Assembly (NCBI RefSeq): GCF_014896945.1
Contig: NZ_CP054719.1
Span: 543,153 to 607,152 of the forward strand
Reading direction: 5' to 3'
Origin: Candidatus Bodocaedibacter vickermanii
GTDB taxonomy: Bacteria > Pseudomonadota > Alphaproteobacteria > UBA6184
DNA: 64,000 nt
Made by a program: the position numbers and the translations under genes. Every line of letters starts with the position of its first letter. Position 1 is the first letter of the stretch. This document shows positions 33,243 through 43,019 of this stretch, piece after piece. The notes under the pieces were generated by a model. That model worked only from the letters and a program-made list of their open reading frames with translations, ran no database searches and was not told the DNA's origin.

Positions 33243-34058
33243 ATGAACACCTTACACATTGGCGTTATTGGCGCAGGACAAATGGGCGCAGGAATTGCTA
33301 TGGTTTGCGCTTTAAATGGATATCGCGTAACACTTGTTGATGCCCTGCAAAACGCTCTAGATTCAGCAAAAAACAGAATCACAGCACACCTTTCAAAACT
33401 GTCTGCATCGATGGATATGATGTCTTTTCATACAGACCTTACTGCTTTAACAAACGTTGACGTTGTCATTGAGGCCATTCCAGAAAACCTTGACTTAAAA
33501 CACTCGTTATATGCTAGGCTCAGTACAATCGTTAGGCTCGACACGATCATTGCATCAAACACTTCATCATTCCCCATATCAGATTTAGCTAAATCAGTCA
33601 CAAATCCTGAACGATTTATCGGCATTCATTTTATGAATCCTGTTTTAAAAATGGACTTAGTAGAAACTATTCCAGGCGCTGATACTAATGAACACACGTT
33701 AGAAACTGCAAAAACTTTAATCTCAACGATAAAAAAAACTGCAGTGATCTCAACTGATCAGCCTGGATTTATTGTAAATCGCTTACTGATTCCCATGATC
33801 AATCAAGCATTTATTGCTTTAGAAAACGGATTAGCCTCGAAAGAAGATATCGACACAGCTTTGGAAAAAGGCGCTGCTTTTCCAATGGGACCGTTGAAGT
33901 TAGCTGACTTTATAGGCTTGGATACCTGTCTTGCCATTATGGAAACATTGCATAACGCATTTCCAAACAGTGGATATATTCCCGCATCATTGCTTAAAAA
34001 ATATGTACAAAATGGAACACTAGGTCGTAAAACAAAACAAGGAGTATATTCCTATTGA
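33243..34058 (+). CDS. 3-hydroxybutyryl/3-hydroxyacyl-CoA dehydrogenase
   Basis: The enzyme reversibly oxidises (S)-3-hydroxyacyl-CoA with NAD. The 271-residue product has the Rossmann motif IGVIGAGQMGAGIA and a catalytic HFMNPVLKMDLVE segment (His as base), with NTSSFPISDLA before it. The C-terminal helical domain ends in GRKTKQGVYSY. It is a single-domain protein like Hbd/PaaH, not fused to a hydratase. I start at MNTLHIG, not the Met 30 bp upstream. No other beta-oxidation gene is near; a role in butyrate or polyhydroxybutyrate metabolism is possible. Confidence 0.85.
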   Translation: MNTLHIGVIGAGQMGAGIAMVCALNGYRVTLVDALQNALDSAKNRITAHLSKLSASMDMMSFHTDLTALTNVDVVIEAIPENLDLKHSLYARLSTIVRLDTIIASNTSSFPISDLAKSVTNPERFIGIHFMNPVLKMDLVETIPGADTNEHTLETAKTLISTIKKTAVISTDQPGFIVNRLLIPMINQAFIALENGLASKEDIDTALEKGAAFPMGPLKLADFIGLDTCLAIMETLHNAFPNSGYIPASLLKKYVQNGTLGRKTKQGVYSY

Positions 34059-34522
34059 CCCCTGCTACAAAAAATAAACTATCCGTAATATTCATGCTAT
34101 GTTTAGGGTTTACATTGCTGCGTATGCCCAGCGAAAAAGTATGCATTGACACAAAAAATCAACATGTGTGTTTGCGAGTCCTTCGCGATAAATCTGATCA
34201 AAAACGTGGGTTTCAATTGGTAGAAGAGCTTCGCCCAAACGAAGGCTTACTATATATCCTTACAGACTCTAAAAAGCCTAACTTCTGGATGAAAGATGTC
34301 GTTCAGCATTTAGATATTTTATTTATTGATACTCATGGACATGTCTTAGAAATGGTGCAAGCTCACCCTCATCGTACAGACATTATCACCCCACCAAAAA
34401 AAACAATGTACGCCATTGAACTAATGGGAGGTCGTGCAAAACAATTAAAACTCACAAAGGGAACACAGCTATCACATGAAATGCTTTCTGATTTTAAAGG
34501 CGCCCTGGTTGCAGGGTATTAA
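34055..34522 (+). CDS. Exported DUF192 protein
   Basis: The 155-residue product has a short basic start and hydrophobic segment (KLSVIFMLCLGFTLL) like a signal peptide. A DUF192 domain follows, recognised by the ERxxGL-like KRGFQLVEELRPNEGLLYI, PNFWMKDVVQHLDILFID and AIELMGGRAKQL blocks. The family is common in proteobacteria and its role is unclear. It starts with TTG overlapping the stop codon of the gene before it, which points to translational coupling; an ATG at 34094 would cut the leader in half. Confidence 0.75.
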   Translation: MTPATKNKLSVIFMLCLGFTLLRMPSEKVCIDTKNQHVCLRVLRDKSDQKRGFQLVEELRPNEGLLYILTDSKKPNFWMKDVVQHLDILFIDTHGHVLEMVQAHPHRTDIITPPKKTMYAIELMGGRAKQLKLTKGTQLSHEMLSDFKGALVAGY

Positions 34523-34580
34523 CTCTTTGTAAATAACAACGCCCTTATACTTTTGACGTGTATTCAAAAGAAAAAATACA

Positions 34581-35138
34581 ATGTTTAAAAAAATCTTGGC
34601 TACGACAATCCTATTATCTTCTGTATCGTTTGGATCTTTATCTGACATTCCAGATATTAAAGATCCAGAGTTTTCATGGAAAGGTCTTGAGTTAAAAGAA
34701 GCATCCTCAACCGAAACATCGACGTTAGATTTTCATGGCATCCAGCAAAGATCTTTAATAGCAGGGGTTACTCACTTAGATAATTTGTTTGCTAATCTAA
34801 CTAGCGAGAACGGTGGTTTTACTGCAAAGAGCTTCAATGAAGCAAGCACGTTATTGTCAACTCTACACTCAGAAACTTGCGCCGTGCATAAATTGATTGG
34901 TTCAGACGTTGTTATTAAATATGCTACACCCGGCACAAGGAAAGCCGTATGGAATACGTATCACATTCGCATATTATTATTACAGGAATGTCTTGCTAAA
35001 TTTAATCAGGTCGTTAAAACTCACAGACCAGACCATATTCGATCGTTTAATGATCTCGTTTCACCGTTATCAACCTCACTTGAAAACCTTATGGCTAATG
35101 ACCCAACACAAATTTTAGAACAACCTTACACGTTCTAA
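34581..35138 (+). CDS. Secreted hypothetical protein, paralogue 1
   Basis: I do not recognise a family. The 185-residue product has a signal peptide (MFKKILATTILLSSVSFG) followed by SLSDIPDIKDPEFSWKGL. It shares both with the next gene, while the rest of the two proteins has drifted far apart. The mature part is helical and carries one or two Cys. The upstream and leader DNA of the two genes is also alike (AAAAATACAATGTT), so this is a tandem duplicate pair. It ends with its own terminator. Confidence 0.62.
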   Translation: MFKKILATTILLSSVSFGSLSDIPDIKDPEFSWKGLELKEASSTETSTLDFHGIQQRSLIAGVTHLDNLFANLTSENGGFTAKSFNEASTLLSTLHSETCAVHKLIGSDVVIKYATPGTRKAVWNTYHIRILLLQECLAKFNQVVKTHRPDHIRSFNDLVSPLSTSLENLMANDPTQILEQPYTF

Positions 35139-35143
35139 ATTAT

Positions 35144-35172
35144 AAAGGGTCTCAATAACGAGACCCTTTTAT
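35144..35172 (+). terminator. Intrinsic terminator of paralogue 1
   Basis: AAAGGGTCTC and GAGACCCTTT form a perfect 10-bp stem around AATAAC, followed by TTTT. An identical copy follows paralogue 2. Confidence 0.88.
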
Positions 35173-35245
35173 GTTCGGAAAAATTAACATTTTGTCAATA
35201 ACAATACCTTTATTATTGTTGCAGGTGTTCAAAGGGAAAAATACA

Positions 35246-35992
35246 ATGTTCAAAAAAGTATTGGCAACTCTAGCTCTATTATCTTCTGTTTTGTTTGGAT
35301 CGTTAACTGACATTCCAGACATTCAAGATCCAGAGTTTTCATGCAAAGGTTTAAAGTTAGAAGAGGTTCCTTCAGAATCAGAAATTAATGCTGCAATAAA
35401 AGCCCATGTTGAGTCTCTAAATATAAAACACCGATCATATACAGCAAATAAGGATTTCTTAATCGGATCACCCGAACAGCTAGTTGATACAAACGGTCAC
35501 ATAAAAGATGAGGCTCTGAAATCCTTTAATGATTTAATTTTAGCTTTATATTTTGAGGCTTTTGTATTAAATCTAATTTTTAACCCTGATGAGATTGATA
35601 AATATACAACCCCAGAATCCAGCACTGTATTTAAACAACTATTTTGGAACCGAGTCCACTTAATTAGAGCGGCATTTACTGAAATGATTAAAATAACTGA
35701 AGTATCAATTTCACACTCACAGCAGACAGATTACACTATTATAAAAGATTGCTTAGAAAATAAGCTAACACAACTGAATGCATACGTCTCAAGATTCAAA
35801 GATGAATCTGTAGCCTTCGGGCTATCATTAGCATTCTATGAGAGGCACAGAGACGCGAACGATGAACTGTTAGCAAATTTAGAGGTACTCCTCCACAAAG
35901 AACCAATGAGCGAAGATCTCGCAGCAGGCGAACCGTACGCATTAAATTATATTCGACGTGTAAATGCTTTACTTGAAAAAGGGTCTCAATAA
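35246..35992 (+). CDS. Secreted hypothetical protein, paralogue 2
   Basis: I do not recognise a family. The 248-residue product starts at MFKKVLATLALLSSVLFG, aligned with paralogue 1, and keeps SLTDIPDIQDPEFSCKGL before diverging into a longer, helical, acidic body. An open frame extends 75 bp upstream, but the shared leader fixes this start. Its stop codon TAA is inside the loop of its terminator hairpin, so the last four codons are made from the left arm of the terminator. In paralogue 1 the stop is before the hairpin. Confidence 0.62.
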   Translation: MFKKVLATLALLSSVLFGSLTDIPDIQDPEFSCKGLKLEEVPSESEINAAIKAHVESLNIKHRSYTANKDFLIGSPEQLVDTNGHIKDEALKSFNDLILALYFEAFVLNLIFNPDEIDKYTTPESSTVFKQLFWNRVHLIRAAFTEMIKITEVSISHSQQTDYTIIKDCLENKLTQLNAYVSRFKDESVAFGLSLAFYERHRDANDELLANLEVLLHKEPMSEDLAAGEPYALNYIRRVNALLEKGSQ

Positions 35993-36008
35993 CGAGACCC
36001 TTTTATGT
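35978..36008 (+). terminator. Terminator of paralogue 2, overlapping its stop codon
   Basis: The AAAGGGTCTC-AATAAC-GAGACCCTTT hairpin is the same as the one after paralogue 1, with the same right flank ATGTTCGGAAAAATTAA. The stop codon TAA lies in its loop. Confidence 0.88.
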
Positions 36009-36017
36009 TCGGAAAAA

Positions 36018-36485
36018 TTAAGCGTTGCCTTTTGGCTCTGCCGCCATTTGTTCCAGACGCATGCGGTATAAATCTGCGAAATCCACAGGCTTTAACAACA
36101 ATGGCGGATACCCACCATCACGCGTAACCTCAGAAACTATGTTGCGAACATAGGGGAACAAAATTCGTGGACATTCAATCATTAAGATGGGATGCAATAA
36201 TGCCTCGTCAATGTTTTTTATAGTAAAGATGCCTGCGTAATTTAATTCTAACACAAAGACTTCAGTGCCATTCTTAGCCCCTTTAGCATGCACAATTAAG
36301 CACACTTCGTGGGTATCTGGTGTTTCTAAAGAATTATGCGTTACATTAATTTTAATATCAATTTCAGGTAATGCTTCACCCGATTGTAACATTTTTAAAA
36401 TTTGAGGATTTTCAAACGATAAGTCTTTAATAAACTGAGCGTTTACATCTAATTGCATATTCATTAATGTTTGTTCTGCGGACAT
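36018..36485 (-). CDS. secB: Protein-export chaperone SecB
   Basis: SecB holds preproteins unfolded and passes them to SecA. The 155-residue product has the family pattern: QFIKDLSFENPQ at the N-terminus, INVTHNSLE, VFVLELNYAGIFTI, ECPRILFPYVRNIVSEVTRDGGYPPLLL and the C-terminal helix. The length is normal. AAAGGAG lies 6 nt before the ATG. Many neighbours here are secreted, which fits a need for this chaperone. It is 12 bp after gltX on the same strand. Confidence 0.95.
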   Translation of the reverse strand: MSAEQTLMNMQLDVNAQFIKDLSFENPQILKMLQSGEALPEIDIKINVTHNSLETPDTHEVCLIVHAKGAKNGTEVFVLELNYAGIFTIKNIDEALLHPILMIECPRILFPYVRNIVSEVTRDGGYPPLLLKPVDFADLYRMRLEQMAAEPKGNA

Positions 36486-36497
36486 TTAATACTCCTT

Positions 36498-37886
36498 TTA
36501 ATCCGATAATTTTAATGCGTGTTGAAATCGTTTTTCTGTTAATTCGCGGCCAATGATGGCTGCAACTTCAAAGACACTTGGAGATACTGTTGATCCTGTT
36601 AGTGCTGCGCGAATCGGTTGTGCGACATCCCCCAACTTCATGGAATGAGTTTCTGCAAATGCTTTTGCCCATTCATGTAGCGAAGGTTCAAGCCAATCAG
36701 AAACTTGAGACAAGCTATCCCAAATTTGACCTAACAAGGACTTATTCGCCAAGAATGGTTTCGCCTTTTCAGTATAGGCTACAGGAATGTCCCAAACATA
36801 TAGTTGAGCCGATTCCCACAACTCTACCATTGTTTTCGATCGTTGCTTTAATCCATTCATCCCTAACAACATGCGTTCTTTTTGCACAAAGTTTAGATCA
36901 GGGTGAGATGCTGTTAATAGATCAACCAAACGTTGACTGCTAGCATCCTGGATATAATGACCGTTAACGCTAGTTAATTTCACCATATCAAAGCGTGCTG
37001 CAGATTTCCCGATGCTGGATCCATCAAACCATTCGATGGCTTGTTGCGTTGAGAAAATCTCATCATCACCATGAGCCCAACTAAGGCGTACAAGATAATT
37101 GCGCATGGCCTCTGGTAAAAACCCCATCGTTTCGTAAGCATCAACACCTAGCGCCCCATGACGTTTGGAAAGCTTTGCTCCATCTTGACCATGAATCAAT
37201 GGAATGTGACTGAAACTTGGCGTATGCCAGCCCATGGCTTCATAAATTTGTTTTTGACGAAATGCATTCGTAAGGTGATCGTCACCCCGAATAATATGCG
37301 TAATGCCCATGTCGTGATCATCGACCACAACTGCCAACATATAGGTGGGTGTCCCATCGCTTCGAACCAAAATCATATCATCTAATTGAGCATTCTGAAC
37401 TGTGACTTGCCCCTGAACCGTATCATGAATCACGGTCTCCCCGTCCTTAGGCATTTTAATACGAATCACCGGACGTACACCTTTAGGTGCTTCAGCAGGA
37501 TCGCGGTCACGCCAACGACCATCATAAATTGGGGCTCTTCCCTCTGCAACGGCGTGTTGCTTCATCTGTTCAAGCTCTTCTGGACTGCAGTAACAGTAAT
37601 AGGCTTTGCCTGCTTTAATCATGGCTTCTGCCACGTCTACGTGACGAGATGCGCGGGAAAATTGAAACGTTGGTTCATCGTCCCAATCCAGACCTAACCA
37701 TTGTAACCCCTTGAAAATAGCCTGAATGGCATCGTCCGTTGATCTAGCACGGTCAGTATCTTCAATTCGCAATAGAAATTTCCCGCCATAATGGCGAGCA
37801 AACAGCCAATTAAACAATGCTGTGCGCGCACCACCAATGTGCAAATATCCCGTTGGACTAGGCGCAAATCGCGTAATAACAGTCAT
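36498..37886 (-). CDS. gltX: Glutamyl-tRNA synthetase
   Basis: This class I enzyme charges tRNA-Glu and, in many alphaproteobacteria, also tRNA-Gln for later amidation. The 462-residue product has the HIGH-type motif [20 protein letters not shown] and the KMSKS-type motif [10 protein letters not shown], with a C-terminal anticodon-binding domain. A good GGAGG site precedes the start. The length is normal. Alphaproteobacteria often have two GltX proteins; which class this is cannot be told from sequence alone. Confidence 0.96.
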   Translation of the reverse strand: MTVITRFAPSPTGYLHIGGARTALFNWLFARHYGGKFLLRIEDTDRARSTDDAIQAIFKGLQWLGLDWDDEPTFQFSRASRHVDVAEAMIKAGKAYYCYCSPEELEQMKQHAVAEGRAPIYDGRWRDRDPAEAPKGVRPVIRIKMPKDGETVIHDTVQGQVTVQNAQLDDMILVRSDGTPTYMLAVVVDDHDMGITHIIRGDDHLTNAFRQKQIYEAMGWHTPSFSHIPLIHGQDGAKLSKRHGALGVDAYETMGFLPEAMRNYLVRLSWAHGDDEIFSTQQAIEWFDGSSIGKSAARFDMVKLTSVNGHYIQDASSQRLVDLLTASHPDLNFVQKERMLLGMNGLKQRSKTMVELWESAQLYVWDIPVAYTEKAKPFLANKSLLGQIWDSLSQVSDWLEPSLHEWAKAFAETHSMKLGDVAQPIRAALTGSTVSPSVFEVAAIIGRELTEKRFQHALKLSD

Positions 37887-37964
37887 AAAGCCTCCATGTG
37901 ACGAATGTTTATACCATGTTTTTTACGCTTTCTCAATCCATGCAATGCAATAACAAGCGTGACA

Positions 37965-38225
37965 TCAATATGAGGTTGGATTCATTAGGTTTACTGTTTG
38001 AAATTATTGAACTTTTGAACATGTGTCGCATCACACCCGATCTTATCGAACGGGTCCAGGGATCATCCCTGGTCTAACCGCAGGTTGGCACGTTGGCAGC
38101 GTCGCTACACCCTGCAGATTAGATCCGATTCGTTCTGACACGGATTACAAACAACAACGTTGCGACAGCTCAGGAATTTTAATTTTTACAAACCGCATTA
38201 CCTATTGGATGCAACGTCACGTTGC
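37965..38225 (+). repeat. Modular triloop-hairpin repeats, cluster 8
   Basis: Units present include GGGATCATCCCTGG, a shortened AACCGCAGGTTGGCACGTTGG and GATTAGATCCGATTCG...ACGGATTACAA. A final plus-strand CAACGTCACGTTG lies immediately before the GC-hairpin element. Confidence 0.75.
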
Positions 38226-38420
38226 TTAATAAAGGTTAAGATTCAGTTAACACGATTTTTTTACCACCCCCCACCCTATCACCCTTCGTGACCTTAGGGT
38301 GGGGGGACAAAACCCACTCCCTAAATCGAGACTAAATAGACGAAGCGATCCGTCATTTCTTCACGAAACGGTGGGCTAAAATTAAATATATAAGTGCACT
38401 AAAAAAACGATAGTGCACAA
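38226..38420 (+). repeat. GC-hairpin element, copy 2
   Basis: Same block as at 10921. Its stem reads CCCCCCACCC (38267-38276) with GGGTGGGGGG (38297-38306), so the position that is a G-T pair in copies 1 and 3 is an A-T pair here. This change keeps the stem paired. Confidence 0.72.
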
Positions 38421-38541
38421 AGATTAATATTTTCTGAACAAACGAAAGATTTTTAGATACTACAACACGCTGCATCTTGACAGACCCGTCACCTTCAACT
38501 AAGGTTCAATAATACATCGAAATCTTATTTAGCCTGAACAG

Positions 38542-39744
38542 ATGAACGCTTCCCATTTATTATTGCAACACGTTGATTCATTGCTACCCCCTCAAAATGC
38601 AACACATATTGCCGTTGCCGTATCTGGTGGAGCTGACAGTATGGCTCTCTGCTTATTATTAAATGAATGGGCTACTCTTCATAACATAAAGCTTACTGCA
38701 ATCACGATTGACCATCAATTGCGGGCGGAATCAAAATCAGAAGCCAAGCAAGTACACCAGTGGTTGACCGATCGTGGGATTCACCATGAAACATTAATTT
38801 GGCATCACTCCACGCTCACAAATAATATACAAGAAAGGGCTCGGGACGCTCGCTATGCCTTATTAATTGAGTATTGCAAGCAACTTCATATTGAACATTT
38901 GTGCTTAGGTCACCATGCGCACGATCAATGGGAAACGTTTTTTATGAGATTGTCTCATGCCAGTGGCTTAAAAGGACTTGCAGGTATCTTGCCTCATACT
39001 CTTAGAGATGACATCTCTATATATCGCCCCTTTTTGAATATCGATCCTGAAACGTTAAAGAATTATCTTATCGGTCAAAATCAACCTTGGATCGATGATC
39101 CCAGCAATGAAATGCGAAAGTATGAACGGATTCGATGGCGTGATCAGATTGATCGACTGTCTCAATTGGGATTATCCCCTAAAGTTATTCAGTCAGTCTG
39201 TGAAAAACTATCTGGCGATGATGAAGCGTTAGAATGGTCTGCGAACAATTGGATCTCTCAACACACTATTTTTGATGATCAATTACAATTTATTCAATGC
39301 GATATCAACTTAAAACAGTTGCCAGGGTCTTTAATAAAACGGATTGCCTTGCGTTTATCGTCTCAAGTTAGAAACATCACGATCACAACTGCTAACGTGC
39401 GGCATAATATGGATTCACTGACCCAAAAGCTAACGGTCAATGAGTTTAAACCTTTTACCTTTGCTGGTTGCTATTGGATGGAACATCATACTAAACTATA
39501 TGTTGTGCGCGAATGGGATAAATGCCCTCACGAACGAATTACCTGTTCCAACATCACCTATGATCACCGATTCAACCTAACGTCCTTACCGATTGGAAAA
39601 ATTCTAGAACCCGTTGGGAAAAAGTATTGGCCCCAGATAAAACCGTTGGTGAGTGAATCCCCACTTCCTTATCAAGTATTTTTATCGCTACCTATTATTG
39701 TAGATCATGACCAAGTGATTTGGCAAAGCTTCATCAAAGTTTAG
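38542..39744 (+). CDS. tilS: tRNA(Ile)-lysidine synthetase
   Basis: TilS changes C34 of tRNA-Ile(CAU) to lysidine so that it reads AUA. The 400-residue product has the PP-loop motif AVSGGADSMAL near residue 28, then ITIDHQLRAES and GHHAHDQWETFFMRL, all usual for TilS, followed by a C-terminal domain. The length is normal for the long form. No good ribosome-binding site is seen before the ATG. It stands alone between a repeat region and an MFS gene. Confidence 0.93.
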   Translation: MNASHLLLQHVDSLLPPQNATHIAVAVSGGADSMALCLLLNEWATLHNIKLTAITIDHQLRAESKSEAKQVHQWLTDRGIHHETLIWHHSTLTNNIQERARDARYALLIEYCKQLHIEHLCLGHHAHDQWETFFMRLSHASGLKGLAGILPHTLRDDISIYRPFLNIDPETLKNYLIGQNQPWIDDPSNEMRKYERIRWRDQIDRLSQLGLSPKVIQSVCEKLSGDDEALEWSANNWISQHTIFDDQLQFIQCDINLKQLPGSLIKRIALRLSSQVRNITITTANVRHNMDSLTQKLTVNEFKPFTFAGCYWMEHHTKLYVVREWDKCPHERITCSNITYDHRFNLTSLPIGKILEPVGKKYWPQIKPLVSESPLPYQVFLSLPIIVDHDQVIWQSFIKV

Positions 39745-39972
39745 TACACGCGTGCTTAGGCGACCGCCTCAGACCATCTTGCACGACTTACTTTCGACCT
39801 TACCCACAAAAATCGATCATACATAAAAGATGCCGATGTACACTTAACCATCTTTAATCTATCAGAACTCATAACAACTTTATGAATGAATCAAAGATTT
39901 TTTCGCTTTGACATCGTTTAAATTTTCAGTATGATCCAACCACATACTTTTAATTAATAACAGAGTTTTCAA

Positions 39973-41226
39973 ATGCAACGTTTGTCATCGCCCAAGTTAG
40001 CTTGGTTTTCTTTATCATTGTTTTATATGTATCAATACGTATTGCGCGTATTCCCTAGTGTCGCTGAACAGGAACTTCGAACGGATTTGTTATTAAGCGC
40101 CGTTGACTTTTCAAGCTTGGGCGCCATGTATTTATATGCATATGGTGGACTGCAAGTTCCCTTAGGTGCGATTGTTGATCGACTTGGTTTAAAGAAAGTT
40201 GCGCTGGCTGCAATCAGCATGTGTATTTTAGGTGCGTGCATGTTTTATTGGTCAACATCATTGTGGCATTTACAATTAGGTCGATTACTAATGGGTATTG
40301 GATCTGCCCCAGTATTTATGTGTTCATTAAAAATATGTGCAGACTATATCCCCGCTGGTCATCGCGGTTTATACATGGGCACAACACTGACTATGGGAAC
40401 TTTAGGAGCTCTCATTTCCGGAAACCTTGTTGTATCGTTATTGGAATCTATCGGCTGGAGATTAACGATCCTTGCGTTGGGTGCGTTAGGTCTATTGATC
40501 GTTATTCTTATTATGTCTAACTTACCTTCATATATTAAACCTGCAGATCAAGAGCCGTTTAATTTTGATATCTTAAAAAAAGTGTTTAAAAATAAAATTG
40601 TGTATATTTATGGCATTCTTGGATTGGGGTTCTTTTCGTCATTAACCGTTTTTGCAGATTTGTGGGGAACCGCCTATCTAACAAAACGTTATGGTGTCAT
40701 GAGAGCTGATGCAGCATCAGCGGCAATGACGATGTATATTGGTCTGGCAATTGGAAGCTTAGTATTGCCCTGGTATTTTGAGAAAAAAAACAAAATTTTT
40801 ACTGGCATAAAACTAAGCGCCATTGTTTTAACTTCTTTATTTTTTAGCTTTATGTTGATCCCTGACCTGCCCTTTGCTGCTGCTAAAATTATCCTATTTT
40901 TATTAGGATTATTTTCAGGTGCTATAATGATGTCGTTTACAGGTGCTGCATTAGAAACAACAAAAGAAACGTCTGGGTTAACAATCAGCATCGTAAATGC
41001 ATTCAATATGTTTGGGGGCGCTATCCTCAATCAAATGGTTGGAAAATTGTTAGAACATCACTGGGATGGAACTATGTTAGAAGGTGTTCCACAATATTCC
41101 ATAGAAATGTTTGACACGTCATTCACAATCGTTTTAGGTGCATTATTTGTTGTATGTCTGCTAATCGCCTTGCAATTGAAGCAAGGTACCCATGTAAAAA
41201 ATCATAGCTATTCGAAAAAAACTTGA
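39973..41226 (+). CDS. MFS transporter
   Basis: The 417-residue product has twelve likely membrane segments and the MFS loop motif GAIVDRLGLKKV between segments 2 and 3, with LGRLLMGIGSAPVF after it. Its substrate cannot be told. It is clearly related to the broken MFS gene at 50504: both have FYMYQYVLR/FYAFQYILR at the start and FADLWG/FADA-G in the middle. Such MFS proteins are numerous in Rickettsiales and Holosporales. hfq follows, and the hfq promoter overlaps this gene's stop codon. Confidence 0.85.
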   Translation: MQRLSSPKLAWFSLSLFYMYQYVLRVFPSVAEQELRTDLLLSAVDFSSLGAMYLYAYGGLQVPLGAIVDRLGLKKVALAAISMCILGACMFYWSTSLWHLQLGRLLMGIGSAPVFMCSLKICADYIPAGHRGLYMGTTLTMGTLGALISGNLVVSLLESIGWRLTILALGALGLLIVILIMSNLPSYIKPADQEPFNFDILKKVFKNKIVYIYGILGLGFFSSLTVFADLWGTAYLTKRYGVMRADAASAAMTMYIGLAIGSLVLPWYFEKKNKIFTGIKLSAIVLTSLFFSFMLIPDLPFAAAKIILFLLGLFSGAIMMSFTGAALETTKETSGLTISIVNAFNMFGGAILNQMVGKLLEHHWDGTMLEGVPQYSIEMFDTSFTIVLGALFVVCLLIALQLKQGTHVKNHSYSKKT

Positions 41227-41251
41227 CTTTTTATTTTTTTTGTGATATATA
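41223..41251 (+). promoter_or_regulatory. Likely hfq promoter
   Basis: TTGACT (41223-41228) overlaps the stop codon of the MFS gene and is followed after 17 nt by TATATA (41246-41251). The roughly 105-nt leader before hfq is AT-rich. Confidence 0.6.
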
Positions 41252-41359
41252 TTATATAAGTATAAGACCCTCATATTTTTAGAGGTATTTATTATCTTGA
41301 ACATATCAGACACCCAAAATTGTATGTTCAGGCTTTAAAATCAATAAGGATTTAAAAAA

Positions 41360-41617
41360 ATGTCAGCAAAAACAACTGAAAAAGCACCTAACATTCAAGA
41401 CTTGTTCTTGAACACCCTTAGAAAAGATAAATCTCCAGTCGTTGTATTTCTAGTTAACGGCGTAAAATTACAAGGTACTATTACCTGGTTTGATAACTTT
41501 TCTATGTTATTACGTCGAGATGACCATTCCCAACTGATCTATAAACATGCTATATCTACGGTTATGCCACTTAACCCCTTTGCATTAAATGGATCAGCAG
41601 AAGAAGAAAACGATTAA
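41360..41617 (+). CDS. hfq: RNA chaperone Hfq
   Basis: Hfq is a hexameric Sm-like RNA chaperone that pairs small RNAs with mRNAs. The 85-residue product has the Sm1 pattern ([29 protein letters not shown]) and the Sm2 signature YKHAISTV that lines the proximal U-rich RNA site. The length is normal. Its 3' end overlaps the start of hflX by 29 bp, an unusually long overlap. An active Hfq makes the structured repeats in this window more interesting as RNA. Confidence 0.97.
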   Translation: MSAKTTEKAPNIQDLFLNTLRKDKSPVVVFLVNGVKLQGTITWFDNFSMLLRRDDHSQLIYKHAISTVMPLNPFALNGSAEEEND

Positions 41618-42953
41618 TAACGAATTAAATTTTACTCTATCCGAAGCCCAGGAACTTGATTTTATACCTAAAGATCTTCCTGGGTCTTTGTGTTGGGTTG
41701 CCTATGTTCATTATCCCCACTCTAACGTCATTGACCGCAATGCCCGCGTCGAAGAAGACAGCAATTTAGTTAAAGCCATTAACTTAAATGTCGCTGGTAC
41801 CAGCATTTACCCTTTAAAAAAGATCAGATCTTCTACACTAATTGGTGAGGGTCAACTGACAGATTTAAAGACGAACATCAGCAACACCGGTGCGAATGTT
41901 TTGTTTTTAGATGCATTTTTAACGGGGTTACAACAACGCAATCTGGAAAAAGCTCTTGGTATTAAAGTATATGACCGCCCAGGCTTTATTATTGAAATTT
42001 TTGCTAGGCGCGCTCAATCAGCCGAAGGTCGACTGCAAGTTGCACTCGCTGCACTTACTTACGAAAAAACTCGATTAGTTCGCATGTGGTCTCACCTTGA
42101 ACGCCAACGCGGAAGCCTTGGATTTATCGGTGGCCCTGGCGAATCTCAGCTTGAAATGGACAAACGTATTCTAAGCCTTAAAATTCAACGCCTAGAAGAA
42201 AAATTAGCAGATGTCACACGCACCAATCGCATTCAAAAAAAAGCACGTGAACGTTCCGACATGCTAAACGTTGCATTGATCGGATACACCAACGCTGGAA
42301 AATCCACATTGTTTAACACATTGACTGATGAATCTGTGTTTGTAAAAGATCTATTGTTCGCGACATTGGATACAACCCGTCGTAAATTAAAACTGCCCTC
42401 GGGTCGACACATCATTTTATCCGATACGGTTGGGTTTATCTCAGATTTACCGCCTCAATTAATCACGGCATTTCAGAGCACGTTAGAAGAAACGTTGGAT
42501 GCCGATGTAATCTTGCACGTACAAGATATCTCCTCTCCTCAGCGTGATGCTCATGAACAGGAAGTCTTCCGCATTATTCAAACCATTTTAAAAAAACGTG
42601 GCGAATATTCTCCCAACAAAATTATACCCGTCTATAATAAAACTGACACTGCCACGGATGGAATGATCGCAGCACTCAAAGAAGCCCACCCAGAGGCTGT
42701 CTTTATTTCTGCCGTTAATAAAACAGGTCTTGACGATCTTGCCCAAGTTATTGAAGATCACCTTGGAACCAACGATCAACAATATTGCGTGTCATTGCGC
42801 ATCGACGATGGAAAAGCCCTTGCATGGCTCCACGAACATGGTCGCATCACACTAAAAGAGTTTGAAGACGACAAGATGAAAATCATCGTATACCTCAGCA
42901 CCCCGCTATACCAATATTTTGAACGGAACTTCTTAAAGACGAAACTGCCATAA
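41589..42953 (+). CDS. hflX: GTPase HflX
   Basis: HflX is a ribosome-binding GTPase that splits stalled ribosomes. The 454-residue product has the N-terminal HflX domain, including the conserved [13 protein letters not shown] motif, and the G domain with G1 [10 protein letters not shown]3 DTVGF and G4 NKTD. The frame begins inside hfq and no other Met is close, so I accept the overlapping start. The hfq-hflX order is common in alpha- and gammaproteobacteria. Confidence 0.95.
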   Translation: MDQQKKKTINNELNFTLSEAQELDFIPKDLPGSLCWVAYVHYPHSNVIDRNARVEEDSNLVKAINLNVAGTSIYPLKKIRSSTLIGEGQLTDLKTNISNTGANVLFLDAFLTGLQQRNLEKALGIKVYDRPGFIIEIFARRAQSAEGRLQVALAALTYEKTRLVRMWSHLERQRGSLGFIGGPGESQLEMDKRILSLKIQRLEEKLADVTRTNRIQKKARERSDMLNVALIGYTNAGKSTLFNTLTDESVFVKDLLFATLDTTRRKLKLPSGRHIILSDTVGFISDLPPQLITAFQSTLEETLDADVILHVQDISSPQRDAHEQEVFRIIQTILKKRGEYSPNKIIPVYNKTDTATDGMIAALKEAHPEAVFISAVNKTGLDDLAQVIEDHLGTNDQQYCVSLRIDDGKALAWLHEHGRITLKEFEDDKMKIIVYLSTPLYQYFERNFLKTKLP

Positions 42954-43019
42954 AAAAACAAGGGGCAGCACCAGATAAGGATTTAGAAACATTAGAGTAT
43001 AAAATCTCTCATTCATACC

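Larger units (their letters stand above)
37887..38541. other. 655-bp intergenic region with repeats
   Basis: It contains modular hairpin repeats (37965-38225) followed by GC-hairpin element copy 2. The last 100 bp before tilS is AT-rich and probably holds its promoter. No gene is supported. Confidence 0.75.
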
